From: Coriobacteriales bacterium
Lineage (GTDB): Bacteria; Actinomycetota; Coriobacteriia; Coriobacteriales; UBA8131
Assembly: GCA_031282085.1 (NCBI GenBank)
Contig: JAITEK010000026.1
Coordinates: 1 to 18,498, forward strand
Length of the DNA stretch: 18,498 nt
Direction of reading: 5' to 3'
Of the stretch, positions 1 through 7,017 are shown in pieces; position 1 is the stretch's first letter, and each line of letters starts with the position of its first letter. Below the pieces are notes generated by a model. The model had not been told where the DNA came from. It searched no databases and was given only the letters and a program-made list of their open reading frames with translations. The position numbers were made by a program, and so were the translations under genes.

Positions 1-602
1 GTGAGCGCATAGATGCCCAAGCCTACGGAGAGCACGAGGAGTGCCGGCATGAATACGCTGTTGAGGCGCTCGATGCCGTTGCGCAACCCGATGCCCACCA
101 CGAGCATCGTGGCGAGGATGAAGACGACAGCAAGCACAACGACCGGCACCGGAGAGGTGATAAAGCCCTCGAAGAAGGCCCCGCCGTCAGCCGCCTGCGC
201 ACCCTCCCCCATCATGAACACGCCGATATAACGCAGTATCCAGCCGCCGATGACGCAGTAATACGGCAGGATGATGATGGGAACGAGGGTCGTAAGTACC
301 CCGACGAAGGAGAACCGTGCGTCGAGCTTGCGATACGCCCTGATGGCAGAGAGTTTGGTCGAGCGGCCGAGGGCGGTCTCAGCTATCATCAGAGTGAAGC
401 CGAAGGTGATAACCAGGATGAGATAGGTTATGAGGAAAGCGCCGCCGCCGTAGCGCGCGGCAAGCGCGGGGAAGCGCCAGAGGTTACCCAGGCCGATAGC
501 GCTCGCGGATGCCGCGAACACAAAGGCGAGTTTGCTGGAGAACAGCGGACGATGTTGAGGGGTGGCGCTCGGTTTATCGGTGCCCTTGGCCGTACCGGAC
601 AT
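1..602 (-). CDS. Sodium:neurotransmitter symporter (SNF/NSS) family transporter, C-terminus cut by window edge
   Basis: Reading left from an ATG at 602 gives 200 uninterrupted codons that run off the window, so only the N-terminal part of a protein that is usually 440-500 residues long is present. It is a Na+-coupled amino-acid (or related solute) importer of the LeuT/MhsT type in the cytoplasmic membrane. The first helix carries the hallmark GLGNLWRFP (residues 37-45), the unwound Na+/substrate-binding stretch, followed by RYGGGAF (50-56), the ETALGR loop (75-80) and a YYCVIGGW segment (114-121) typical of bacterial members. Further hydrophobic segments lie at about 58-76, 97-130 and 152-175. 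The ATG follows the pgeF stop codon by only 3 bp, so it is probably translationally coupled as the distal gene of proS-pgeF-SNF. The substrate cannot be told from this fragment. Confidence 0.9.
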   Translation of the reverse strand, partial: MSGTAKGTDKPSATPQHRPLFSSKLAFVFAASASAIGLGNLWRFPALAARYGGGAFLITYLILVITFGFTLMIAETALGRSTKLSAIRAYRKLDARFSFVGVLTTLVPIIILPYYCVIGGWILRYIGVFMMGEGAQAADGGAFFEGFITSPVPVVVLAVVFILATMLVVGIGLRNGIERLNSVFMPALLVLSVGLGIYAL

Positions 603-605
603 ACT

Positions 606-1376
606 TTAACGTACCTCATTTCTGATTCCGACAACGGTAGCCATCCGCCCCGCCGCAGAACCGTCGCGTCTGACGGAATGGAGCAGGGGGCTTTGTTTTG
701 TGGAAACGGGATAGTGCTCTATCGCCTCAGCCGGCACACCGCAGGACACGAGTATAGCCGTCGCGGCGCCGGGCAGATCGGCGAGGAAGTGCCCCGCGTC
801 AACAGGCGTGAACTGCTCTTCGGTGATGGCCGGACGGACAAGCAGGCGCTCGGCGACCTCACTGCCTACCTCATAGTCCTCGCGCGCGATGGCCGGGCCT
901 ATCCAGGCCCCGAAGCCCGGCGGCTGCGCCCCGCTCGCACGTGCCAGGCGCTCTACCGCGTCCTCGATGATGCCTGCGGCAAGACTGCGCCAACCTGCGT
1001 GGATGGCGGCGGCGGCATGGGTTCGCCCCGTAGTCGCGATGACGACAGGCAGGCAGTCCGCGGTGGTAAAGGCCGCCGCGGTACCGGGATGGATGATGAG
1101 GGCACCGTCGCAGACGGGCGACAAGCCCGGTTGCACGCCTGGCTGCACGGATGGCTCCCCTATCGTCACGACGCGGCTGCCATGCTCAAGCGTAAGCCAG
1201 GTGAGCGCGAGCGGAGCAAGCGCGCGCTCAAGCGCACGGCGCTGCTCCTGCCCGACTTCTGCCGTAAAATCGAAGCGCTCCTCGCCCCGGCGTGCGGCCG
1301 TTGTGAACGCAACCAGCCAGGGCAGACGCAGGGCATGCGGCTCAAAAAGCGTGAAGTCCTCAGAGATAGCGAGCAC
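606..1376 (-). CDS. pgeF: PgeF, peptidoglycan editing factor (YfiH / laccase-domain family)
   Basis: The 256-residue protein belongs to the YfiH family (once called multicopper polyphenol oxidase or laccase-domain proteins). In E. coli the family removes wrongly incorporated L-Ser from muropeptide precursors; purine-nucleoside activities are reported for other members. The conserved metal-site triad is visible: His65 in EHG, Cys108 in TTADCLP and His126 in IHAGWR. Other signatures are WIGPAI (158-163) and a C-terminal STKQSPLLHSVRRDG segment (225-239) matching the family's RRDG ending. The length is normal. The start overlaps the 3' end of proS by 17 bp and the stop lies 3 bp before the SNF transporter, so the three genes look co-transcribed. 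The function is inferred from family knowledge; the motifs are seen directly. Confidence 0.9.
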   Translation of the reverse strand: MLAISEDFTLFEPHALRLPWLVAFTTAARRGEERFDFTAEVGQEQRRALERALAPLALTWLTLEHGSRVVTIGEPSVQPGVQPGLSPVCDGALIIHPGTAAAFTTADCLPVVIATTGRTHAAAAIHAGWRSLAAGIIEDAVERLARASGAQPPGFGAWIGPAIAREDYEVGSEVAERLLVRPAITEEQFTPVDAGHFLADLPGAATAILVSCGVPAEAIEHYPVSTKQSPLLHSVRRDGSAAGRMATVVGIRNEVR

Positions 1377-3087
1377 GGGCTTCCCTCACTACCGTGCTCA
1401 CCAGGTCGGCCGCCTCGTTGAGGGCAATTTGTCGCTTCTCGCCGCTGTGGCGGTCCTTGAGCTCCACTTCGCCGGCCTCCAGGCCCCGTTTGCCCACGAT
1501 TATCTGATACGGCCATCCGATGAGGTCGGCGTCGTTGAACTTAACGCCAGCGCGCTCGGCGCGGTCATCCAAAACAGTCTCTATCCCCGCCGCGGCAAGC
1601 TCCTCGGCGATGTGCAAAGCCGCAGGCTCCACCGCCCCGTCGCCCACGATGAGCGGAAGCACGGCCACCTCGGCAGGGGCAACGCTCAACGGCCAGCGGA
1701 TGCCGCCCTCGTCGTTATGCTGCTCGACCACCGCAGCCAACGAGCGCGTGACGCCCCAGCCATAGCAGCCCATGAGGAAGGGCTTCTCGCTGCCGTCCTC
1801 GTCCATAAAGCGTGCGGACATGGACTCTGAGTACTTAGTACCCAGCTGAAACACCTGTCCCACCTCGATGCCGCGCGCCAGCTCAAGCGGCTTGCCGCAA
1901 ACAGGGCAGCGGTCGCCCAAACGCGCCGTCGCAAGATCGGCCCAGTCATCAACCTCAAAATCTGTGCCCACGGCGGCGCCCACATAGTGATGGTCTACCT
2001 CGTTGGCGCCGACAACCCAGTGCGGCGTATCCTTGAGCGAGACGTCGGCAATAACCCGCACGCCCTGAGGCAGGCCGACCGGCCCCATAAAGCCCTTGAC
2101 CAGCCCCTTCTCAAGCATCTCCTCGTCATTGAGAAACTCAAAGGCTCCGAGGGCCTTACTCGCCTTTATCTCGCCCAACTCGTGGTCGCCGGGGATGAAC
2201 AGCACCGAGATGGCGCCAGAGGCGTCTCGCACGCTCAGTGCCTTAACGGTTGCCGCTTCGGGTATCTTGAGGAACTCCGCGAGCGCGGCTATGGTGCCCT
2301 CGATGGGCGTGTGTATCTTCTCCAGCGCGTCGGCCTCAAAGGCAAGCGGCTTGATGCGGGCCTCGGCGACCTCGGTGTTGGCCGCGTAGCCGCAGCCGCA
2401 GTAGACCAGCTCCGCCTCGCCGGCGTCGGCAAGCGCCATGAATTCGCAGGTCACCTTGCCGCCTATCTGCCCGGAATCCGCCTCCACAGGATACCACGTA
2501 AGCCCAAGTCGGTCGCAGATACGCCCGTAGGCCCGCGCCATCGCGTCATAGCCCTCCTGGAGGCTCTCCCTGTTCGGGTGGAAGTCGTAGGCGTCCTTCA
2601 TGATGAACTCGCGCCCCCGCAGCAGGCCGAAGCGCGGACGTATCTCGTCACGGTATTTATTGGTGATGTGGAACAGCGACTTGGGCAGCTCCTTGTAGCT
2701 GCGCAGCTCGTTGCGGACAAGCGAGGTGATGAGCTCCTCGTGCGTCGGCGCCAGCGCAAAGGTGTGCTCGTGCCGGTCGTTTAAGCGGAACAGCTCGGGC
2801 CCATAATCGTCCCAACGGCCGCTCTCGTGCCACAGCTCGGCGGGCTGGATGATGGACATGCGCATCTCCTCGCAGCCGATGGCCTCCATCTCCTCACGGA
2901 CGATCTGCTCGAGCTTCTTCAACACCTTAAAGCCCAGCGGGAGGAAGGAGTACACGCCTGAGGCGACCTTGCGAATCATGGCAGCGCGCACGAGCAGCCG
3001 ATGTGAGGCTATCTCGGCGTCCACCGGGTCCTCCTTAAGCGTGGGCGCGTAGAGCTGGGTCATGCGAAGCAGGCGGGAAGCTGACAC
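1360..3087 (-). CDS. proS: Prolyl-tRNA synthetase (bacterial type, with INS editing domain)
   Basis: The 575-residue class II synthetase charges tRNA-Pro. The catalytic core shows the N-terminal dimer/motif 1 region around GVYSFLPLG (44-52), motif 2 as KYRDEIRPRFGLLRGREF (144-161) and motif 3 around GCYGWGVTR (440-448). Between motifs 2 and 3 lies a long insertion (about 224-407) corresponding to the YbaK-like INS domain that deacylates Ala-tRNA-Pro, with Lys282 in a KALSV context like the E. coli editing lysine. The C-terminal anticodon-binding domain starts near 470. Cys230/Cys232 and Cys394/Cys397 flank the insertion and could make a Zn site. The GTG start at 3087 is chosen because an AGAGGA ribosome-binding site lies about 7 nt upstream; an in-frame ATG at 3063 is the alternative. 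It is the first gene of proS-pgeF-SNF. Confidence 0.96.
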   Translation of the reverse strand: MSASRLLRMTQLYAPTLKEDPVDAEIASHRLLVRAAMIRKVASGVYSFLPLGFKVLKKLEQIVREEMEAIGCEEMRMSIIQPAELWHESGRWDDYGPELFRLNDRHEHTFALAPTHEELITSLVRNELRSYKELPKSLFHITNKYRDEIRPRFGLLRGREFIMKDAYDFHPNRESLQEGYDAMARAYGRICDRLGLTWYPVEADSGQIGGKVTCEFMALADAGEAELVYCGCGYAANTEVAEARIKPLAFEADALEKIHTPIEGTIAALAEFLKIPEAATVKALSVRDASGAISVLFIPGDHELGEIKASKALGAFEFLNDEEMLEKGLVKGFMGPVGLPQGVRVIADVSLKDTPHWVVGANEVDHHYVGAAVGTDFEVDDWADLATARLGDRCPVCGKPLELARGIEVGQVFQLGTKYSESMSARFMDEDGSEKPFLMGCYGWGVTRSLAAVVEQHNDEGGIRWPLSVAPAEVAVLPLIVGDGAVEPAALHIAEELAAAGIETVLDDRAERAGVKFNDADLIGWPYQIIVGKRGLEAGEVELKDRHSGEKRQIALNEAADLVSTVVREARARYL

Positions 3088-3147
3088 GGCGGTTCCTCTC
3101 GGTTGATGGTGAGTTGATGGCTCTCATGTTGTTCTATCGTGTTGTCC

Positions 3148-3179
3148 ATTGTAGCGTAATGGAAAGGCGGATGCCTCAA
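3148..3179 (-). promoter_or_regulatory. Candidate promoter for proS-pgeF-SNF
   Basis: On the minus strand a near-consensus -10, TACAAT (3148-3153), lies about 60 nt before the proS start. The only TTGA-like -35, TTGAGG (3174-3179), is 20 nt away, longer than the usual 16-18, so the -35 is doubtful. Divergent orientation to adh means proS needs its own promoter here. Confidence 0.35.
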
Positions 3180-3339
3180 GACAGTTGAGCTACGATATGC
3201 CGCTGGCAGGGCCATTCGGCACGCTCACCCGTGGGGTTTAGCCCACCTTGCTACGTCCACTCAGCCGAAAACGCCGCTCGGAGCGCTGGGGGCAACATGC
3301 CGAAGGCAAATCCTAGTGTTCGGGTAGTATATCCCCAAG

Positions 3340-3371
3340 GGTTGCGTCCAACAGGCTCTCTGTGGGCAACC
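3340..3371. repeat. Imperfect inverted repeat in the adh 5' region
   Basis: GGTTGC (3340-3345) pairs perfectly with GCAACC (3366-3371), and inside it ACAG pairs with CTGT around a GCTCT loop. The hairpin ends 37 bp before the adh ATG and 22 bp before its ribosome-binding site. It could be an operator or a leader RNA stem; the sequence alone does not decide, and it is not followed by a T run. Confidence 0.4.
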
Positions 3372-3408
3372 ACGGGTAGGGGCATAACAGAATGGAAAGG
3401 TTAGAAAT

Positions 3409-4476
3409 ATGGCAAAAATGAAAGGTCTTGCAATGCTCGGTTTTGACCGGATCGGTTGGATCGAGAAGGACATCCCGGAGGTCGGGCCCACAGACGCGCT
3501 GTGTAGGCCTCTGGCTATCTCTCCGTGCACCTCGGACGTGCACACGGTATGGGAACATGCCATCGGAGACCGCCACGACCTGATCCTCGGCCACGAGGCC
3601 AGCGCCGAAGTGGTTGAGGTCGGTTCTCTTGTCAAGGATTTTAAACCGGGCGACAAGGTAATCATCCCCGCGATTACTCCCGATTGGGAGGCCGTTGAGT
3701 CGCAGGCCGGCTTCTCGCAGCATTCCTATGGCATGTTGAACGGCTGGAAGTTCTCAAACGTTAAGGACGGCACCTTTGCCGAGTACTTCCATGTGAACCA
3801 GGCGGACGGCAACCTCGCCCATCTCCCTGAGGAGATCAGCGTAGTAGACGCCGTCATGCTCTCCGACATGGTCCCCACCGGTTTTCATGGTGCGAACAAC
3901 GCCGAGGTTGCCTATGGTGAGACCGTTGTGGTTATCGGTATCGGCCCCGTCGGCCTCATGGCCGTAGCTGGTTCGGTGCTGCGTGGCGCCGGACGGGTCT
4001 ACGCCGTCGGTTCCCGCAAGAAGTGCCAGGAAGTCGCAAAGTTCTACGGCGCGACCGACATCATCAACTATCGGGACGGCGACATCGTTGAGCAGATATT
4101 TGAGGCGCAGAAGGGCAAGCATGTTGACAAGGTCATACTCGCCGGTGGCGGGCTGGAGACTTTTGAGCAGGCCGTGAAGCTCGTGCGCCCCGGCGGCATC
4201 GTCTCCAACATCAATTACCTGGGAAGCGGTGATTACCTCCCCATCCCGCGCGTGGAGTGGGGCCTTGGCATGGGCCACATCCGCATTATCGGCGGACTGA
4301 TGCCCGGCGGACGCAAGAACATGGACTACCTCGCGCAGCTGCTCGTGAACAAGCGCCTGGACGTCAGCCCGCTGCTCACGCACCGCTTCGGCAATTTTAA
4401 GGACTTGGAAGAAGGGCTGCTGCTCATGAAGGACAAGCCGAGCGACCTCATCAAGCCCGTTATCGAGTTGGGCTGA
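3409..4476 (+). CDS. adh: Zinc-dependent NADP(H) secondary-alcohol dehydrogenase (isopropanol dehydrogenase type)
   Basis: The 355-residue medium-chain dehydrogenase is strikingly similar, from remembered sequence, to the Clostridium beijerinckii / Thermoanaerobacter secondary-alcohol dehydrogenases that interconvert ketones such as acetone and secondary alcohols. The catalytic Zn ligands of that group are all present: Cys40, His62, Glu63 (LGHEA) and Asp153. Like that group, it lacks the four-cysteine structural Zn loop. The Rossmann segment is VVIGIGPVG (174-182), and the NADP+-selecting Gly-Ser-Arg after the second strand (201-203) with Tyr221 is kept, so NADPH is the expected cofactor. The ATG at 3409 has GGAAAGG 8 nt upstream; the clostridial proteins begin at the position of Met4. 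It stands alone on the plus strand inside a minus-strand cluster, which suggests insertion or transfer. It probably disposes of reducing equivalents in fermentation. Confidence 0.93.
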   Translation: MAKMKGLAMLGFDRIGWIEKDIPEVGPTDALCRPLAISPCTSDVHTVWEHAIGDRHDLILGHEASAEVVEVGSLVKDFKPGDKVIIPAITPDWEAVESQAGFSQHSYGMLNGWKFSNVKDGTFAEYFHVNQADGNLAHLPEEISVVDAVMLSDMVPTGFHGANNAEVAYGETVVVIGIGPVGLMAVAGSVLRGAGRVYAVGSRKKCQEVAKFYGATDIINYRDGDIVEQIFEAQKGKHVDKVILAGGGLETFEQAVKLVRPGGIVSNINYLGSGDYLPIPRVEWGLGMGHIRIIGGLMPGGRKNMDYLAQLLVNKRLDVSPLLTHRFGNFKDLEEGLLLMKDKPSDLIKPVIELG

Positions 4477-4483
4477 TTCTACC

Positions 4484-4500
4484 CGAGCAGCTTCTGCTCG
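4484..4500. terminator. Short perfect hairpin after adh
   Basis: CGAGCAG (4484-4490) and CTGCTCG (4494-4500) form a 7-bp stem with a 3-nt loop, 7 bp after the adh stop codon. No T run follows, so it may act as a 3' RNA-stabilising stem or together with the larger inverted repeat just downstream. Confidence 0.45.
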
Positions 4501-4518
4501 CACCACATAGCCCCGGAC

Positions 4519-4562
4519 AACAGTGCGCGGCAGGCCCGGTCAAAGGTCTGCCGCGCACTGTT
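4519..4562. terminator. Perfect 15-bp inverted repeat between convergent adh and ispG (bidirectional terminator candidate)
   Basis: The arms at 4519-4533 and 4548-4562 are exactly complementary (core ACAGTGCGCGGCAG) around a 14-nt loop. It lies where adh and ispG converge, and its right arm touches the ispG stop codon (TAA, 4562-4564). T tracts are poor on both sides (TTT on the plus strand), so if it terminates transcription it relies on stem strength. Confidence 0.65.
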
Positions 4563-5608
4563 TACAGGCGCTCTATCTCCTCAAAGAGCGCGCTGATGAT
4601 CTGGCCCTCGGCAACCGTATACAGGACGCGGCCCTCGGAGAAGATGGCTCCCTTGCCCACACCGCAGGCAACGCCCACATCCGCCTCGCGCGCCTCGCCC
4701 GGGCCGTTGACCACGCAGCCCATGACAGCGACGGTGAGAGGCTTGGGTATCTCCTGCAGGCGCTGTTGCACCTCGTCGGCAATCGCGATGAGGTCGACCT
4801 GGCAACGGCCGCAGGTGGGGCAGCTTACCAGCTCGGGCGTGCGACGGCGCAGGCCACAGGCCGCAAGCAGCTCCCAGGCAACCCGCACCTCCTCAACGGG
4901 CTCGGCCGTCAGCGAGACGCGCAGCGTGTCGCCGATGCCCTCAAGCAAAAGCGCCCCCAAGGCGGCGGCGGACTTTACGGTACCCTGCCTAAGCGTGCCC
5001 GCCTCCGTTACGCCCAGATGGAGCGGCACCTGCGGCAGCTCGCTTGCGAGCAGGCGGTAGGTCTCAACGGTGGCGCGCACGTCGTGCGCCTTTGCGGAGA
5101 GCACGACATCCTCAAAGCCGCGCGCGGAGAAGTGCTCGACGAAGGACACGGCACTGGCCGCAAGGCGCTCGGGCAGCGTGAGCTCCGTGCGCTCGGCGAA
5201 CTCGCGGGCAAGCGAGCCGGCGTTGACGCCGATGCGGATGGGAATGCGCGCAGCCCCGGCAGCGTCGATGATGGCGTCGACCTTTTCCCAGCTGCCGATA
5301 TTGCCGGGATTGATACGCAGCTTGGCGGCGCCGAGACGCACAGCCTCCAGCGCCAGGCGGGAGTCGAAGTGTATATCGGCTATCACGGGCAAAGGCGAGG
5401 CCTCGCAGATACGCCCAAAGCCCTCAAGCGCCTCGGCGCTCGGTACCGCGACGCGCGCCAACTCGCATCCCGCTGCCTCAAGGGCGGCGATCTGCGCCAG
5501 GCAGGCGTCTGCGTCCTCGGTCTGGGTGTTGAGCATGGATTGCACCACCACGGGCGCTCCCCCACCGATCGTTACACCACCGACAGAAACCGGACGCGTC
5601 CTCAGCAT
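4562..5608 (-). CDS. ispG: 4-hydroxy-3-methylbut-2-en-1-yl diphosphate synthase (flavodoxin)
   Basis: IspG (GcpE) converts MEcPP to HMBPP, the penultimate step of the MEP isoprenoid pathway, using a [4Fe-4S] cluster. The 348-residue protein shows the N-terminal TIM-barrel domain starting VGGVTIGGGAPVVVQSM (9-25), with IADIHFD (77-83) and LRINPGNIG (97-105). The C-terminal cluster-binding domain has Cys263 and Cys266 in SCPTCGRC, Cys298 in VMGCVVNGPGE, and Glu305, matching the three Cys and one Glu cluster ligands known for the family. The length is normal for the short bacterial form. The start is supported by GGAGG 7 nt upstream, inside the end of rseP; the two genes are 3 bp apart and surely co-transcribed. 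In the same window dxr encodes the first committed step of the pathway. Confidence 0.97.
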   Translation of the reverse strand: MLRTRPVSVGGVTIGGGAPVVVQSMLNTQTEDADACLAQIAALEAAGCELARVAVPSAEALEGFGRICEASPLPVIADIHFDSRLALEAVRLGAAKLRINPGNIGSWEKVDAIIDAAGAARIPIRIGVNAGSLAREFAERTELTLPERLAASAVSFVEHFSARGFEDVVLSAKAHDVRATVETYRLLASELPQVPLHLGVTEAGTLRQGTVKSAAALGALLLEGIGDTLRVSLTAEPVEEVRVAWELLAACGLRRRTPELVSCPTCGRCQVDLIAIADEVQQRLQEIPKPLTVAVMGCVVNGPGEAREADVGVACGVGKGAIFSEGRVLYTVAEGQIISALFEEIERL

Positions 5609-5611
5609 CTT

Positions 5612-6907
5612 CTAGCCTCCGATGATGTAATTCTGGATGTCTTGATTGGTCACAAAGAGGAACAACATGACAAGCAGCACCAGGGCCGTTACGCTGATGC
5701 TGTTTATCACCCGCGTGGGGATGCGGCGACGCGCGACGCGCTCGATGGTCTCAACCACGATGCGTCCGCCGTCGAGCGGAGGGAAGGGCAGTAGGTTCAT
5801 GAGCCCGATGGAGATGGAAAGCGCGGCGGTCAGGACGATGAAGGGCATGAAACCGCTTTCCGCAGCGTCTTTTGCCATGAAGGAGACCCCGATGACCGAG
5901 CTGGACTGGCTCACCACCTCGCTGAAGGTTGCCGGGCTGAACAGCTTGACGATGGCTGTGGCGACAACGCCGATAAGGCCCACCGAGGTACTGAGCGCCT
6001 CAGTGAAAGGTATGGGAACCTTCTCATTTGCAGGCACCACGCCAAGCAGGGCGCGGCCGTCGCTGTCGGCGAGGGTCACCGTGTACGTGTGCGTGCTGCC
6101 GCCGCGTTCGGCTGTGACCGTTACCTCGGTGCCCGGCCCGTTGGCCCCTATCAGCCCCTGGAGCTGCGTCCAGGACTCAACCGGCTCCTCCTCAAAGGCA
6201 ACGACGGTATCACCCGGTTGCAGGCCAGCCTGCTCCGCCGGGCTCTCGGCGACGACCTGCTCAAGCGTGGTAGTGGGCACCTGAGCACCCACGGCCATCT
6301 GCACTGCGGTGAGCACGATGATGGCGAACAGGAGGTTGAAGATAACGCCGGCCGCCAGGATGATGATGCGCTGGTACCAGGGAGCAGCGTTGAAGGTGAG
6401 CTTGCGCTCGGCGGCAATGAGCGCCTCGGCGTCGGCCGCGGTGATGGGTCGCGGGTCGCCGAGGGCCACGTCCGCGGTTGCGAGCATCTGGTAGAGATAG
6501 CGCCCCTTCACCTTCAAGCGTTTGATGGTGCCCCAGGCGTCGAGGACATCAAGCGCCTCCTCCAAGTCGTAACCGAGCACCTTCTGTGCGGCGCGGGCAT
6601 CCTCCTCACTGAGAGTGCCTCGCTCGGCCAGATAGCACAAAGCGGCGGCGAGATGGGTGTTGTCCCGATTGCCCCCTTCCCCGGCGATGAGCGCATAGCC
6701 GCCGAGCAGGATGGGGGTGACCCCGAACTTGGTCCCTTTGAAGGTGAACCCGATATTGGGGCCGGGCAATCCGAGCATGAATTCCTTAACGCGCAGCCCG
6801 AACAGGCGCGCAGCAGTAAAATGCCCTGCCTCATGCACAACGACTATGAGCGAGAACACCAGGATACCGAAGAAAACGATCTTGAAACCCTCTACGAATA
6901 CGTCCAT
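5612..6907 (-). CDS. rseP: RseP, site-2 intramembrane zinc metalloprotease (RIP), with a large cytosolic insertion
   Basis: This membrane protease of the RseP/RasP family cleaves transmembrane substrates such as anti-sigma factors and remnant signal peptides. Numbered from the ATG at 6907 (431 residues), the first helix (about 7-30) carries the zinc-binding HEAGH (25-29), a PDZ domain spans about 205-280, and the second active-site motif is NLLPFPPLDGG (371-381) with Asp379 as the third zinc ligand. A final helix lies near 402-420. Between the loop GGYALIAGEGG (69-79) and the second core helix (about 180-200) sits an extra segment of about 90 residues, charged and helical in look, not present in E. 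coli RseP. An upstream GTG at 6940 would add 11 residues, but neither start has a good ribosome-binding site; a -10 box 7 nt before the ATG favours 6907. It is followed after 3 bp by ispG. Confidence 0.95.
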   Translation of the reverse strand: MDVFVEGFKIVFFGILVFSLIVVVHEAGHFTAARLFGLRVKEFMLGLPGPNIGFTFKGTKFGVTPILLGGYALIAGEGGNRDNTHLAAALCYLAERGTLSEEDARAAQKVLGYDLEEALDVLDAWGTIKRLKVKGRYLYQMLATADVALGDPRPITAADAEALIAAERKLTFNAAPWYQRIIILAAGVIFNLLFAIIVLTAVQMAVGAQVPTTTLEQVVAESPAEQAGLQPGDTVVAFEEEPVESWTQLQGLIGANGPGTEVTVTAERGGSTHTYTVTLADSDGRALLGVVPANEKVPIPFTEALSTSVGLIGVVATAIVKLFSPATFSEVVSQSSSVIGVSFMAKDAAESGFMPFIVLTAALSISIGLMNLLPFPPLDGGRIVVETIERVARRRIPTRVINSISVTALVLLVMLFLFVTNQDIQNYIIGG

Positions 6908-6913
6908 GTGCCC

Positions 6914-6919
6914 AGTATA
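6914..6919 (-). promoter_or_regulatory. -10 box immediately before the rseP start (leaderless transcript candidate)
   Basis: TATACT on the minus strand is followed by GGGCAC and then the ATG at 6907, which puts the expected transcription start on or next to the A of the start codon. No Shine-Dalgarno is seen before either possible start. No good -35 was found at 16-18 nt. Confidence 0.4.
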
Positions 6920-6971
6920 CCCGTTGTCGTGCTTCCTCACCCACGCCGTTACGCGCCGGACACCTGCGGCG

Positions 6972-6980
6972 TGGTACTAT
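6972..6980 (+). promoter_or_regulatory. Candidate extended -10 promoter for degV
   Basis: TGG-TACTAT on the plus strand forms an extended -10 (TGn plus 4 of 6 -10 bases), with an overlapping TATTAT at 6978-6983. It lies about 38-45 nt before the GTG of the DegV gene, leaving a leader of roughly 30 nt. No convincing -35 is visible, which fits an extended -10 promoter. Confidence 0.35.
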
Positions 6981-7017
6981 TATCAACAGCACGTAAGGAG
7001 CTAGGTTAGGGGACAAC

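Larger units (their letters stand above)
3088..3408. other. Intergenic region between divergent proS and adh
   Basis: This 321-bp stretch holds no convincing gene. It contains the proS ribosome-binding site and a candidate promoter on the minus strand (near 3148-3179), a short perfect hairpin GTGGG/CCCAC (3231-3235 with 3242-3246), a longer imperfect hairpin (3340-3371), and the adh ribosome-binding site GGAAAGG (3394-3400) on the plus strand. Open frames of about 135 codons on the minus strand that enter adh (3261-3723) read antisense to it and have no ribosome-binding site or recognisable motif. Confidence 0.7.

Noticed and set aside
552..1830. Plus-strand open frames of about 289 and 313 codons over pgeF and proS
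   Set aside because: Both are Arg/Pro/Ala-rich shadows of well-supported minus-strand genes with no ribosome-binding site or family signature.
4523..5794. 423-codon open frame on the plus strand antisense to ispG
   Set aside because: It mirrors the ispG codons in a GC-rich genome, has no recognisable motif, and the minus-strand frame contains every IspG landmark.
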